Positions 1-14,800 of a stretch of 64,000 nt of DNA are shown piece by piece (positions within the stretch are counted from its first letter, which is position 1; each line of letters begins with the position of its first letter). This stretch comes from Anas platyrhynchos (taxonomy: Eukaryota; Chordata; Aves; Anseriformes; Anatidae). The translations under genes were made by a program, and so were the position numbers. The stretch covers positions 19,466,001 through 19,530,000 of the forward strand of contig NC_092590.1 of assembly GCF_047663525.1 (NCBI RefSeq), read 5' to 3'. The notes beneath the pieces were generated by a model. That model was not told where the DNA came from, searched no databases, and worked only from the letters and a program-made list of their open reading frames with translations.

Positions 1-997
1 TCTATCTTCTGTGATGGCAAATGGGAAAGCAGTTAGGTAAGAAACATCCCTCTGCACTCTTGAGGGATGAGATTCTTCTGCTCTGGCAAGGGCTGGCTGA
101 GATGAGAAATGTTACCTGTCCTCCTTGTGTGGAGGAGACACTCCACTGTGAAAAACAGGCTAGAAAATATTCCAGCCTAGGGTGTGAGGATTGGGGCAGA
201 GCTGTTGATTACAGTGATGAGGTGTATTTGTTCACTCTGGGAGGTTTACTGTCTGATTGGGATTCTCATTGACATTCCTGTTCCCTAGATAAGCTCCCAC
301 ACCAGAAGCCTTGTTCCTGTGACACTCATACAGTTCTGTTCAGTCTTCAAGTGATTTTCAGTGACTCCAGTTCACCCAAGGCTCCTTGGACAGGAGTTGC
401 TTCTGTCATGTTGTAACAGACAAGGACAGGTGGTGGCTTACTGCAAAGGGATGCACCTCCACTGAAAACACTAGAAATCCAGGTTTGGACTATTAAAAAC
501 AAAGATGAGTGCTTAGCAGCTGAGGATCAGCGTCCATGTCATGGTGTAAAAGTTGCACTGTGTGTTTTCGCCCAGCTGAGGGAAATGCCACTGGAGCTGC
601 TAACCCGTGTGTCCTGAGGTTCAAACCCTCAGCCTCCTGTTCCTGGCCCCCATTCTCTTGGCTCTGCCCTTTTTAGCCACCTCCCAGAATGCCCAACCTC
701 CGGATTATATGGAGCTTTTGGAGATAAAAAGACCCTCTTCTGACAGAGTCAAGTTCTCTTACCTGCCATGTGTGAAGTCAGACTCAGTGACAGGTTTATA
801 TAGCAGAACATCCTAAAGCCTAGAAGACGTACATCTTCTTTGCTGGGTGTCCACTGAAAACCACACAATAATGCTGACAGCTTCGTTATCGTAAGCCTGC
901 TGTTTAGGGCTGTTCATAATACAATGAACAAAAGGTAATTCTGCTGAGGACTCAAAAGCTGTTTGAACTTGCACAAATTCACTTTCTTTTGTAACAG
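1..997 (+). other. SH2D4A: Intronic sequence of SH2D4A upstream of the first visible exon
   Basis: No exon is recognised here. The open frames at 21-272 and 607-816 show no resemblance to the part of SH2D4A expected before the exon at 998 (a proline-rich linker), and they lack convincing splice borders. The segment ends in an acceptor (ACAG at 994-997). It is therefore taken as intron, with the 5' exons of the gene lying left of the window. Confidence 0.6.
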
Positions 998-3417
<2,420 letters not shown>

Positions 3418-4215
3418 ACCTCCCAGTCTCATCACATAGCCCCAAGCCTGTTTTTACAAAGACCGCACTTCAAACTGGAGCTGGCTGACGCTTACCTGAA
3501 ACTTGCCTCAAGTGCCTCTATTTTAAATCCTTCACAACAAAGCAGTAGGAGGATAAGTGCTGTCATGGGCTTCTCATTTCAACAGGATGCATCAGCCCAG
3601 CAAGCTACAAAGCACCCAGAAATATCACGCACATTGGAGTGAATTGGATGATGAAGTATTAGCTGCACGGGGAGATACTGCCACGTATTTTCATTGGGTT
3701 TCTGCAGATTTCCTCGGGGACATCTATGTTCAAGCTGCCTTTTGCTCTTGACTGCAAGGTTGTGTGCTGCCTGGGAAATAGATTGGTATCTGCAATTGAA
3801 TGAGATCATAGCTTCCTGAAGGCACCAAACAACTCAGAGAAGTGAATTGATCTTGAGAGTAATTTGTATAATGTGAAGCTTAATCCTGTAAAATGCTGTG
3901 CCCTTGGAATCAAGGATGTTCAAGCCAAACATCCAAGCAAACCCCTGGTGCCTTTCAGTGACGTGTTCTCTGTAGAGGGATTTTTAAGAAAAACGTATTT
4001 TAAAAGTTCCTTTAGCTTCTGAATATAGACTCTCACTCTTTTAACGTGTATCTATATCCCATGCTGGCCTTTCTGCATAGAGGGGGACTAATCTTTTGAA
4101 AGGGAGAGAGGAGAAGGCATACAGAAATTTGTTTGCAAGAAACATGCACAGAGCCTAAACAATGTAAGAAACAGGGCATATCAGTATTAATAAAGTTTAC
4201 AGAAATGTTTGCCAG
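3418..4215 (+). other. SH2D4A: SH2D4A 3' UTR with likely polyadenylation site
   Basis: Begins after TGA at 3415-3417. A canonical AATAAA lies at 4189-4194. It is followed by TG/T-rich sequence (TGTTATTTTCC and GTTGTGTCC near 4222-4265) typical of a downstream cleavage element, so the transcript probably ends around 4205-4215. The end itself is inferred. Confidence 0.6.
4189..4194 (+). terminator. SH2D4A: AATAAA polyadenylation signal of SH2D4A
   Basis: Exact AATAAA hexamer about 770 bases after the stop codon, with a GT-rich stretch downstream. It is the first canonical hexamer I see after the stop. Confidence 0.6.
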
Positions 4216-7200
4216 TAAAGAATGTTATTTTCCAAAGTGGAGCTATTTATTACAAGTTGTGTCCGGATTACTGCATCTGTTGTGAACTTTAACACAGAAC
4301 TATTTCTTTCAACATAATGTTCTCTCTTCGTATCTGTTAAACTGTTCTTGAAAAACACAACTCAGAATACTGGGGGAGAAACTGGACAGAATCACACAGA
4401 AAATTAATTCTTACCCTGACTGCCTCCATTTGAGTTGATGCATGTGACAAACTGTACAGCTGAGGGTTGTGCAAATCTCCTAGCGTCATCATTTGTTAGA
4501 GATGTGACCCTCAAGTGAGTAAGTGCTCAGATGTTTACCTATTCCCTTCCTTTGGGCGGATCAGGGCCACTCTGCTAAGCAGCAGCAGTCAAAACCTTCC
4601 ATCTTATATTGACCTGTATTTTGCAGAACACAGATTAAAAGAAATTCTTGTAAACATCTGGTCTTAAAATTTGCAGCTGTGCATGGTGGTTTCCATGCAA
4701 GGATGGAGGACAAAACCTGCACTCCAGTTGCAGCATGTTTAACTAGAGGTGAAGTCTTAATTTAAAGTGAGATTCTGAAAGCAACGGCAGTGGCAGGACA
4801 AATGATTTATGGAGCTTCTTGAGCACTGTAATCCCATATATCAAATGGGTATTTTCAACATAACCAGCATTGATCATGGGAAGGAACACTAGATTATTTA
4901 TAGGGGAAAAAAGCCCTCCTTCCCCATTAATGAAGTGTTTCTTCTAAAAAACATGGCCAAAATGAAAGGTCATTCAGAGATCTGCAACACTCGAGAAAAG
5001 TCAGCATCTGCTCTCTCATGTTCTCAGGTGAAGAGCATGGCAGAGCTGTTGTCCTGCTGGAGACAAATCATGAAGTGTTTTGCACAGCTCTGGGCTGGCA
5101 AAGACAGGGGACTGAGTCTCCTTTAAAGAGACAGTTCGAGAGGCACAGTGTTAACCTGCAGAAACCAGGTGCAGGCTGATCTGGCACAGACACAGCAGGA
5201 CCTTACAGACACAACTAGTTGTAGCTCTAAGATCTACAGTGGGCCAGCTCGGTGTTTGAACAGCTGATTAGGGGACCAGTAGCTTTGTGTACTTTTATAT
5301 TCTAACTGCTTGTTTGCAAGTGCTGGCTCAGCAGGGCCCAAGAAAAGCCACCATCAGTGTTCATATCCGTCCTACACATTTGAAGAAATCATGCCTCAGC
5401 TTTTAACTCACAGCTTCACTTGTCTGCTGTGAGGGAAGAAACCTGAAGTTTGATACCCACATCTTTAGATTATTGTACTGACAGCAAGGGCAGCAATCCC
5501 TGCTAGAATACATGCCCTAAGACTGGCTCTTCCACTGTTCTGAAAGCTAGTTACCCTGAAAATGAGTGGAGCCAGGATGACTTGAAGCAGTCAGGAATCA
5601 GGGATGCTGCTTTTACTCATCTTAGGGTGCTTCTCTACAGACTCTTTCTTCAAGGGATACTGTGAAAGGATTACAGGAGTCATTGCATTTGAAGAGTGCA
5701 TGCAATCATGACACCTGGAAGTACGGGGCAATTTGTTTTGCCCAACACCTCTGTGCCTGTAGCCAGAGCATGCACAGTCTTCAAAAGTAAAGCATGGAGC
5801 CCCCACATGGCCTCTCTGACTGTACAGGGTGACCTGTGTTCCCTCCCCAGCTCACATTCAGTCAAGGCTGCCATTCTGGGAAGGATCACAAGCTGTCTGT
5901 TTCTAGGACAAGGAAGTTAGGGAGCTGCTTGGCAAAAACAACAATTCTGTTGGACGCTCTGTTTCATCAAACTGGCCTGAAAGATCCGTCACAGCTCCTA
6001 TACTTCTCATAGAGGTGTGGATAACAATAACTTCCTCCCTTTCTCCTGTTGTTTTTCACCTTCCCATGTCAGTGCAGTCTCCACCTTTAAGTGAGCCCTA
6101 CCAGACTTCTGCTGGGATTAGATTTTTCTGTGCTTCTCAGTGGGGTGGTCAATGACTGGGGGCTGGTTCTCTCCATCCCTGGCTCAATCCCACCTCCTGC
6201 CAAACTGGGTTCTGCAGCTGAAGGACAGGAACTGCTCAGACAGTCTAACTCCTGGCATCTCTGTGGGAAAGGACACGCAAGAAAATCACAACAGACCTCT
6301 TAGAAACATAAGATGTAAAACTTTGACAGGGGTTCGATGAACTATCCAGGGCAGTGATGTGCTGAACTTATTGGCACCCGGTGCTTCGAATTAGAGACTA
6401 ACAGAGGTTTGAAGGGACTTATGGAGATTACCTGGTCCAGCCCTGCTCTGCAAGTGGGGCCTACCACAGAGTTACATTACATTGCTCAGGTCTTGGGGTC
6501 TTCTTCTTAAGGGAAGATAACGGAAAACGTCATGGGAAACAGGAAAGGCCAAGCTCAAGGCAAGTTACGATGAAATTTCTACCATATGCATCATCCAGTT
6601 TCAAATCCAGGTTAAATGGGAGTGTAGGAACAGCTGTCACCTTGCGACAGCTCCGTTGTCACAGCTCTCAGATGCATTCAACAAACCACATGTAGCTCCT
6701 CCCAGTACAGTAATATTTGTAAGGTTTCTCCATCAAAACAGATTAATTTGTAAACAATTCGTCATACATGCTGGAGATCAAACTGTTCTTTGGAGGACCT
6801 GCTTGAGTTATTGCTGAAGTTTTTGTGGTAAGTGATGCACTGGGGGCTGTTTGTAAACATACAGAATTCTCTTTCCGTCGGACCCTTGTCTATTTTTGCA
6901 CTGCTTTGGGACATGCTTGGTGTTTTGCAAGAGAAGTGCAATGAAGATCACTTGCATCTAACAGAAGGCAAAGACATGTAAATATATGTAAAGGGAAGAA
7001 GTACTAACAGTGGCACGTTCTCTGCAGGTTCTGCACACAGTGCTTTCTAGAAAGGTTCACACTCTTCCTACTGCTCAGCAGCAGGACAAGTGGCATTTTA
7101 TTCATTGCTCATTGTTATCTTGTATCCTTCTCCCTCAGCTTTTACAAGCCAAAGAACACATTAGAACCTAGTTTCAGACCGCCTTGAATTAAATCTGAAG

Positions 7201-7440
7201 CTATAAAACAAAGACCGCTGGGAGAAACAGCATTTAGGTAACCAATGGGATTGCCAAATCCATGCATTTTTTTGTTGGCTAGTAAAGATTAAAATGAGAA
7301 ACAGCGTTAAAAGAAAGTGCTTGACAACAGCAATAACTCATGCCTTCAACAGTTTTAGACAGCTGAAAAAAACATCTATTAACACAATTAATTTTTAGGA
7401 TGCACCTATAATTACCATAAAATAATTTGCAGAGTCCAGT
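4216..7440. other. Intergenic sequence between convergent SH2D4A and CSGALNACT1
   Basis: No exon is recognised. It contains a CR1 fragment near 6.4 kb. The small ORFs around 5.6-6.3 kb have no coding signature, and no RNA gene was seen. Confidence 0.6.
6398..6500 (-). repeat. CR1 LINE 3'-end remnant, minus orientation
   Basis: The run TTTGAAGGGACTTATGGAG then ATTACCTGGTCCAGCCCTGC resembles the reverse complement of the CR1 3' region (GGGACCTCTGGAGATCATC, AGTCCAACCCC). It is diverged and has no intact ORF. The right border is uncertain. Confidence 0.65.
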
Positions 7441-7444
7441 AATC

Positions 7445-8584
7445 CGCCAAAAAAATTTATTTTCTTAATTACAAAAAACCTTGCTATGCCCTGGGCAAGA
7501 TTCTAGATTTGGTTTAGAAGGAAAACTTTGGTATAAAAGCAGAAAACGTTCATTAATTTTGGTATCTGGCGTTCAGAGTTTAAAGTCTCCTGTTAAATCA
7601 GTACTGCAAGGTGAGACGCATTTCCTTTTCTCCAGCATAAAGCTTCGTCCAGCACTCAGGTTCTGTAGTAACGTCACCTCACTTATCTGAACCCAGCTCC
7701 CATTCACAGGAAAAACAGATCTGCAGAGCATTTTCCCAGCGTTGGAAGGCTGTACTATTTCCTGGTATGGTTAGAATTAGAAAACCGCAAGTATAACAAC
7801 ATAATTCTCAAGCAAAACCAACTCCATTTAAAAATGAATCTTGAGATACTTATAACACTGTAACTCAGGAATACACCATCTGATTCACGTGGTACAGACA
7901 TGGCTCGTTGCTTTTGGTTCCCTGCCCACAAAATAGAATCAATGCTAACCTGCAGCATTTTTGAAACATCACACTTGACTGGCAAGGCTTTCTCTTTCTG
8001 AATTTTAGAAAGCACAGAGATTTCTTGTCTCTGCATCAGCTGTAAGTGCACTGCTGCTGTTCCCCCATCCCAGCCCTGTAAGGGTAAAAGATTTTTGGTC
8101 ACTCCAGCTTAGCCTTCGTTAACAATCAGGCTTTCTTTTCGGAAAGAAAATCATTCTTTTTGAAAGCAGCCCTTGTAGCAGACATGTAGAAAATCACTCG
8201 TTATTATCGGTTCACCAAAGGGTCAATCCTTTAAACAACTGCACACATCTTACAAACATTTCCACAGAAAAGCACATCCATTTGTTATTGTAGCACACTG
8301 GCATTCACGTAATGTTCATTGTCTCCATGACCTCGAATCTTGTCAAGTGTTCAAGTCTCCCCCAGGAGCAAGTGCTGGACAGTCAGGCTAATGGAGAACT
8401 TAAAAGCCCTATTAAGAAAAGCCAGAAGTAGTGAGGGCAAGAACTTCCCCCATCTGCTTTGCTGCCAGGCTGCTGGAACCCACATCAGCTTTCAGTCTCA
8501 TCCCATCTTTTCTAGTTAGCAACTCCTTTCATAAAAAATATTTAAAAAATTCCATTCAGAGGCTTTTTGCCCGTCTTTCTGGCT
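7445..8584 (-). other. CSGALNACT1: Probable CSGALNACT1 3' UTR
   Basis: Sequence after the stop codon (TGA on the minus strand at 8585-8587) down to the nearest minus-strand AATAAA. The extent is inferred from the hexamer only. The open frame at 7755-8102 on the minus strand has no recognisable product. Confidence 0.45.
7456..7461 (-). terminator. CSGALNACT1: Candidate AATAAA polyadenylation signal of CSGALNACT1
   Basis: Forward TTTATT reads AATAAA on the minus strand, about 1.1 kb after the stop codon. A second copy at 7097-7102 is an alternative. No transcript evidence is available to choose between them. Confidence 0.4.
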
Positions 8585-8868
8585 TCATGTCTTCTTACTG
8601 TTCAGTTTCTGTCTGTGCAGGTGAGTTTCAATCTCTTGCCTGAATACAAGCATCCCCAACTGGCCGTGAGAAGCCTCGTTCATGGCCTTGGACTGCATGC
8701 ACATTTTGTACTGCTCTGGGGTCAGCTCGTCCACACATCGCTTTTCATGCCAGAGATGGAAGAGCCCCCTGACGGGTGTTCTGATCACAATGAGGTTGCT
8801 GTGAAGGTATTTGCGGTACAGGTGCACATCTTCGCCACCCCAGCCTTTAATGTCCAGGTCAAAGCCAC
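8585..8868 (-). CDS. CSGALNACT1: CSGALNACT1 last coding exon
   Basis: Acceptor TTTGCATCAG. It encodes [20 protein letters not shown], then [20 protein letters not shown], ending QKLNSKKT and TGA. No truncation. Confidence 0.95.
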
Positions 8869-11800
8869 CTGATGCAAAGAAAACCCAGAATAACAACTAG
8901 AAATGCATACCTTCCACTACCCAACGTGATGCTATTCATTGCACTACAGCTGTTCTCCAGTTCCAGTCAGCCCTTTAAAACAGCCAACAACAGTGTTCAA
9001 ATTCCTCAACCCAAAACCTTTAGCCACCAGCCAAAATTGATTTATTTGTACTAAAAAAGTGCTTAGATTTTGGTAATCTCTATGGCACTTGGGAGGAGTC
9101 TGAGCATCTAGCCAGATCACTGCTGCAAAGCAGAGACACAGCCACACTGGCCTGGGAAAGGGAAGCTGATCATAATTTTCTAAGCTTCAGTAAAACAACA
9201 GATGTATTTGAGTATATTTTTCTTACCTATGTTGATAAAATCAGATCGGTACTGGCAAGTCATCCCAAAACCGAAGTCTCTCCAAAATCCAGTTTCTTTT
9301 TTAATAATCTGCATGGGAGAAAGGGAATGTTTATATGGGAGCGGAAATGCTTTCAGCATGAACAGCAGAGAAACAAGTCACTGAACGTGGTCAGAAATAG
9401 GAGCAACTGTCCATTTATTATACATCATGTAATGTTTTTGTTGATCCTAAAGCATTTGCCAGCTTTTGCAGACATTTCGTAGCATGTTCTTGCCCAGAAA
9501 AACAGCCATATCATTAGCTGTCACAGATAAACCCCCTGATTGAGAATGATCAGGTTTCACTCCACTCCTGCTGTTGTAGCCCAAGTGGAGAAATATCCCA
9601 CTGCTCTCTGGAGTTTGCTTCTCTGGAGGTAAATCCTCCTCCAAAATCATTAAGTTTTTGCACGATTCAAATCAGATGTAAGAAACATACTGGTAAGTCA
9701 GGAAAACAGACTCTGCAGTAGAGCAGATAGTGACATCTGGATTGCAAGAGCTCTGGAAGAAAACAGATGTTCCAATCTGACTGCACAAATGACAAGTTTT
9801 TGCTTACCTTAACTTTGACAAAAAATTGGAAAGCAGTAAGAATAATTTTCATTACAGAGCTGTTGTAATCCAGCTAAAACTGGAGTCCAAAAACATTAGG
9901 TGGTGAATATATAACCTATAAAAGCCTTTGTCAGAATGAATGCGTGGTTTACACTGTCAAGGTGCATTATGAAAATATAGTGTATTACAGAAAGAAAATC
10001 AGAGCCACGAGAGGCCACGCATAACATTTTCAAAAGCAAATATAAAAGTATGTATCACCACGGTCATAGTTCATGCAGGTGAGTGACCTAATCCCATATG
10101 GTGAGGCATCCAAGAGTTTCAAGAGACTGGACAGGAATTTAAATCCCTTAAGGAAGTCAGCCATACTTCACGCTCTTGAAGGGGTGGTTATAAACCTATC
10201 CTTTAGCAACTATTTTTGAAAATTTTGGTTTCACTTGCAATAATGTTAGAGGAGATGATGAGGCAGGATTTCCATTTCTGGATTTACAAATCCAAGCATT
10301 TCCTTTACCAAAAATAATCCCCTTCCAAAACAGTCTCTCCTGGTTTCTCATTCATGCCTCTCCCTTTTTGTTCCCTGTCATTTTAGCAATCATTTTTTAA
10401 ATTATTATTATTATTTTCTTATTTTACTGCTCCTGTTGCTCTCTTTCTTTTCTCATTTTTTCTCTCCTTGAAAAATCCAAACCACTGCAGAAGCCAATTA
10501 GAAGAAAACAAGACTGCATATGTCAGGTCTGCACCATGACAAGGTATCTCCGTAACGATGCCCTTACAGCAAGCTACTCTTTTGCATTAGCATTATTATT
10601 TCCCATTAGTGCAAGTGGCTGCTTCACAAATCAATTTCTTTCAAACATTTCTGAAGGATTTTTTTTTTTTCTCAGCAGCCCGAATACTGGGATAGAGATC
10701 TAACTGTCTTGTTTTAATGGCAGAGACCTGGCCTCATGCCCAGCAACTAATATGGGCTGAAAATATAAAAATCTACATAAAAATGAGATTGGCAGTACTT
10801 CTTGAAATCAAGAAGCCTTTCTGAAATAAGCATCGCATTTTAAGATTCAAATATTAGCTATAAATATTTGCGCAGTCCTGACAACGCAGTTTGTGGAATG
10901 TATGCCAGTTTGTGAGCTGAGCAATATTTCCTTTCTGAGCACAGTGCTTGCAAGCCTGAGGACCTCTGATGGGATCTCATCAGACAGAAGAGCTAATGCG
11001 AATTCTATGGCATTGCCAGAACAGGTTTCCCTCCGAGACAAACCAACGAGAAGAATTTTCCAGATGCTGCAGTAACACACAAAATATATTTTAAGTGTGA
11101 TGGCTTAAACAAAATTGCATAAATGAGAAAATATTTTTTAATCCCTGGGTGCTACACAAGCTTAATCTTTAACAACTTTTTTCCTACATCAGTAGTCTAG
11201 AGTGTGCTCTCTTTTGGAAGAAAGAAAAGATTGTCTGGCTACTTGTTGTGTAACACAGGGAGCAGTAGAAAAAAAAAAAACAACTTTAAAAATATTTGGG
11301 GTGTAGTTTTCAAACTCATACTTATTTTTTCTAGATGGATTGCATGAGGTGGCTGTAGCAATGCCAGAAGATTGTACTCAACCCCCTAGTGATTTTTTTT
11401 TTTTTTTTTCAGTTGTGACTGTTGCTGGGCTCTCAACAGCCTCAAACTCTTGACTACAACAACAGTGTCCAGTCTGGGACATCATGAGCCCTGACAGATG
11501 CAGTGCCTGGCAAGCACCAGCTTTTGATCATGCAAGGAAAGGAAATATTCAGTGCAGAGGAAATGAAAGCAACATCAGGGACTTTCATCTTAAAAAACAA
11601 ACAAACAAACAACAACGCATGCCATGGAGTAGTTGTTTGTTAATTAGAAAATCCCTTCCAGCAGAGAAGCAGACAGAGTTTAAATTCTCAGGTTCTATGT
11701 ATAAAATCTCAAACAAGGGTTAAAATAATTGGTACCAATATATTTCCCTGGGAAACAACTGCAGAACTCACAGTGAGGTGACTGCTGCAGTTAATTTTGT

Positions 11801-14800
11801 CTGCATAGTACATGTCTGGTGCACCTCACTGTGCACAAAGAATAGGGAAATGCTACCCAGTAGCACATGCACTTTTAAGAAAATGAAAGCTTTGTCCAAG
11901 TAAAAACAGGCATTCAGAAAAACATATACTTACTAGCTGCTGTTCTAAAGATGGGATGGAATCCTGGTTGCCATAAATTATACTGGGGTTATACTGGCTG
12001 AAGAGAACAGGATAAAACACTTTCTTTCCTGGAAATGACAATACATTATTTTTTTTAAAAAGCTGCATAAAACACATTTCATGCTCCTCCAAGATGCTTT
12101 CTGTGCTGGACCAAAACCAGACCTAGTGATACAAGTTTTCAACTGAGCCTATGTTCTTTGCATGAAAATGAGAGGGTAAAATCAACAAAAAGATCCAGTT
12201 CCAGAAAGCAGAGATGCTGAAGGTAAGGAATTCAGTCACAGTGGGTGCAGGGGTGTTGTAACCTTTCAAAAGCCAAGCAGCAATGGAATTTTTACACGTC
12301 TTAATTAGTTCTCTAAGTTTCGAGAATGATTTACAGCAGCTTCATTACCAATTCAAATGTTAGAATACTCTGGTGAGGCTGTTATGCAATAGCTAAAAAC
12401 CTGCTGAAAGGCTCTGTACTCAATGAGCAGCAGTACCTGGCTGTGTGTTCAATCTACAAGAGTTCAGGAATTCAGCTGTGAAGTATATGTCCACGTCGCA
12501 AAAAAAGAGAACAACGTTACTTCCTTTCCAAACTCGAGCTCCGATGTCTAATCCTTTGCCCCTGGAAAATTCTTCATTTAACTGGATGAAGGTGAAGTTC
12601 TTGAAGTTGGCTGATCTAGGAGAAAGAAAACAGTCAGCAACTTACATTCTCCTTCCAGCTTCTAATACAAGTGGGGGTGGAAACCCAATATGAAAAAACT
12701 AACATAGAAATCTACAGTATTGGGGTTCTCAGAGCAGTTTAGGGGAAGAGATGACCTCTTAAAGTCTTGAGGAGATTTCCACTATGTCTACATCCAGAGT
12801 CTGACTCCCTTATTGCTATGCTAGTATTCCTGTCAGAGACCTTCCTTGGGCAGATCTCACAAAAATCCCAACAAGGCTTATATAGACAAAAATGTTGCCA
12901 GCAGGCAGATATAAAATACCTGTGGTCATATTACTGTCTCTGTATAAGGATCTTCTTCCAGCGTAGAGATTATAACAAAGGGCTGCAAAAGATCTAGCCA
13001 AGAACTTTGGTTAGATGGCTCAAACCATCTAGGTCCTGTGTTCTCTGCTGAGAATGTCTGTACCTGACTCTGGAAGTGAGACTTCAGTCCTAACAGTTAA
13101 AAAGACACCTTCAAAAGCAGTAAGAAAGTTTGTGAATGAGTAATGTTAGTTTGAAAGAAAAGCTGCACTGAGGTAAATTCAGTAAAATCTGCTTTATGGC
13201 CCTAAAGACCAGTACCATGAAACTGCAAATCTGGGACTGCCAGGATAATGTTGCTTTTATCTGATAGAAGCAAAATAATGTTTTCTCCAATGCAGTCAAG
13301 GACATTTTGGCACAAATTTGGGCAGCTAATTAGCCTCCAATTCATGGTACGGTCGCTGTGTTTGAACAGCACATTAACCACTCAGATACTTACTTGGAGG
13401 TATTTTCAAGTATAGATTTGACTTCATTCATCTGTTCTTTTCCAAAGTAAACTACAGTGAGGTGAATTCTGCCATCCTGCTGAATGCCCATTTCCCTAGG
13501 AAACAGAGACAGATTTATGACTTGTCCCGCAAGTTATCTTTCTTCAACAACCAGCACCAGATGAAGGCAGAGTAGTGTGGATCTTGGAAGGCATTCCTGA
13601 GGGCATGACTCACTGACAAGGGTCTCTGTACTGATGAAAGGGCTCACTGCCTGTCAGAAGGGACCCCAGACTATATTTGAGGCACATTTATCATCCACTC
13701 TCTTGGTGGTGTTTGCTATAATAATAGGACACTGCTCAAACAGCCCATTCAGCCACAAGAATGATCAAGCGGGCATTGAATGTAGCACTCAGAGAATATG
13801 AAAAGAATGAGAAGAGGGTTTTAAACAAGCCATACAACCTCTACCTCTTAACCTTGTTTTTAAAACAGATATTTCCAAGTTCAGAGCTTTGGCATTTTGT
13901 TAAGGAACATTTCCTAAAATCTAATATCAACTGGAGATCAAGCCAACAGCCTAAGGGTACAACCAATCTGGACCAGCAATAGACATCATGCCTCACTTGC
14001 ACAATATTTAGTCAGCAAGATTTCTCTTATCATCAGCAGAGAGATCAGCATGACCAGAGGGTGATTTTTCTCATCCCCAAAAAAGCATTTATCAGATGGC
14101 TAATTTAGACAAGGAGCCTATTTATAGGTGGCTGTAATTAGCAAAACAAATCCCATTGCAAGAGTCAGTATCTGTTGCTAAGACAGTCTTTTCTGGGCAG
14201 CTATGTGAAACTATATCTCGATTAAGTTTTCCCTCCAAACAGCACCTCTGCGCTGAAAAAGAAAAGAAGTTTAAAAGTAACTATCCTGAATTTCAAATAC
14301 ATTTCCTTTCTGCCTCTGATTGCCTTAATCTCTTTCTCAAACAGGGCCTGGCAAAGTGTCTGGGAGCACTAAATTCCATTTTTTCCCCACTCAAAATGTT
14401 CCTCTGCTACTAATGGCAGAATATCCTTACAAGTGCCACATAATAGCGTGTGCCCCAAAAAAACAGATTTAGACACAAAAGCCAGGTACATGCAAGTCAG
14501 AAACCCTGATGACTGAAATACAATTGCTTTTACTGATAAACAGTGCATTAAGCACCAGATGCCTTTCAGTCTCTATAATCTCAAAAATGATTTCTTAATG
14601 GCACGGTGAGATGTTATGTAAAAGTAGCATAACTTTTACCAAGGGAGGCCTTGGTAATTCCTGAAATTGCATCTTAATCTGCAAGTAAGATAAGCAAGAT
14701 AAAACAGAGGCAGCGCTGGAACAGAGACCCACCTGAAATTCTGCATGAATTGCCGAAATTTGCTGGCTCTCTTGGCCAAGGGCACAATGACATTGATAAG

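Larger units (their letters stand above)
8869..14732 (-). other. CSGALNACT1: CSGALNACT1 introns between coding exons 2 and 7
   Basis: Introns 8869-9226, 9309-11933, 12029-12436, 12616-13393 and 13496-14732, all GT-AG on the minus strand. They hold T-rich and A-rich homopolymers (for example T runs near 10660 and 11391-11410) and a short ATT repeat near 10400. I recognised no repeat family or nested gene. Confidence 0.75.
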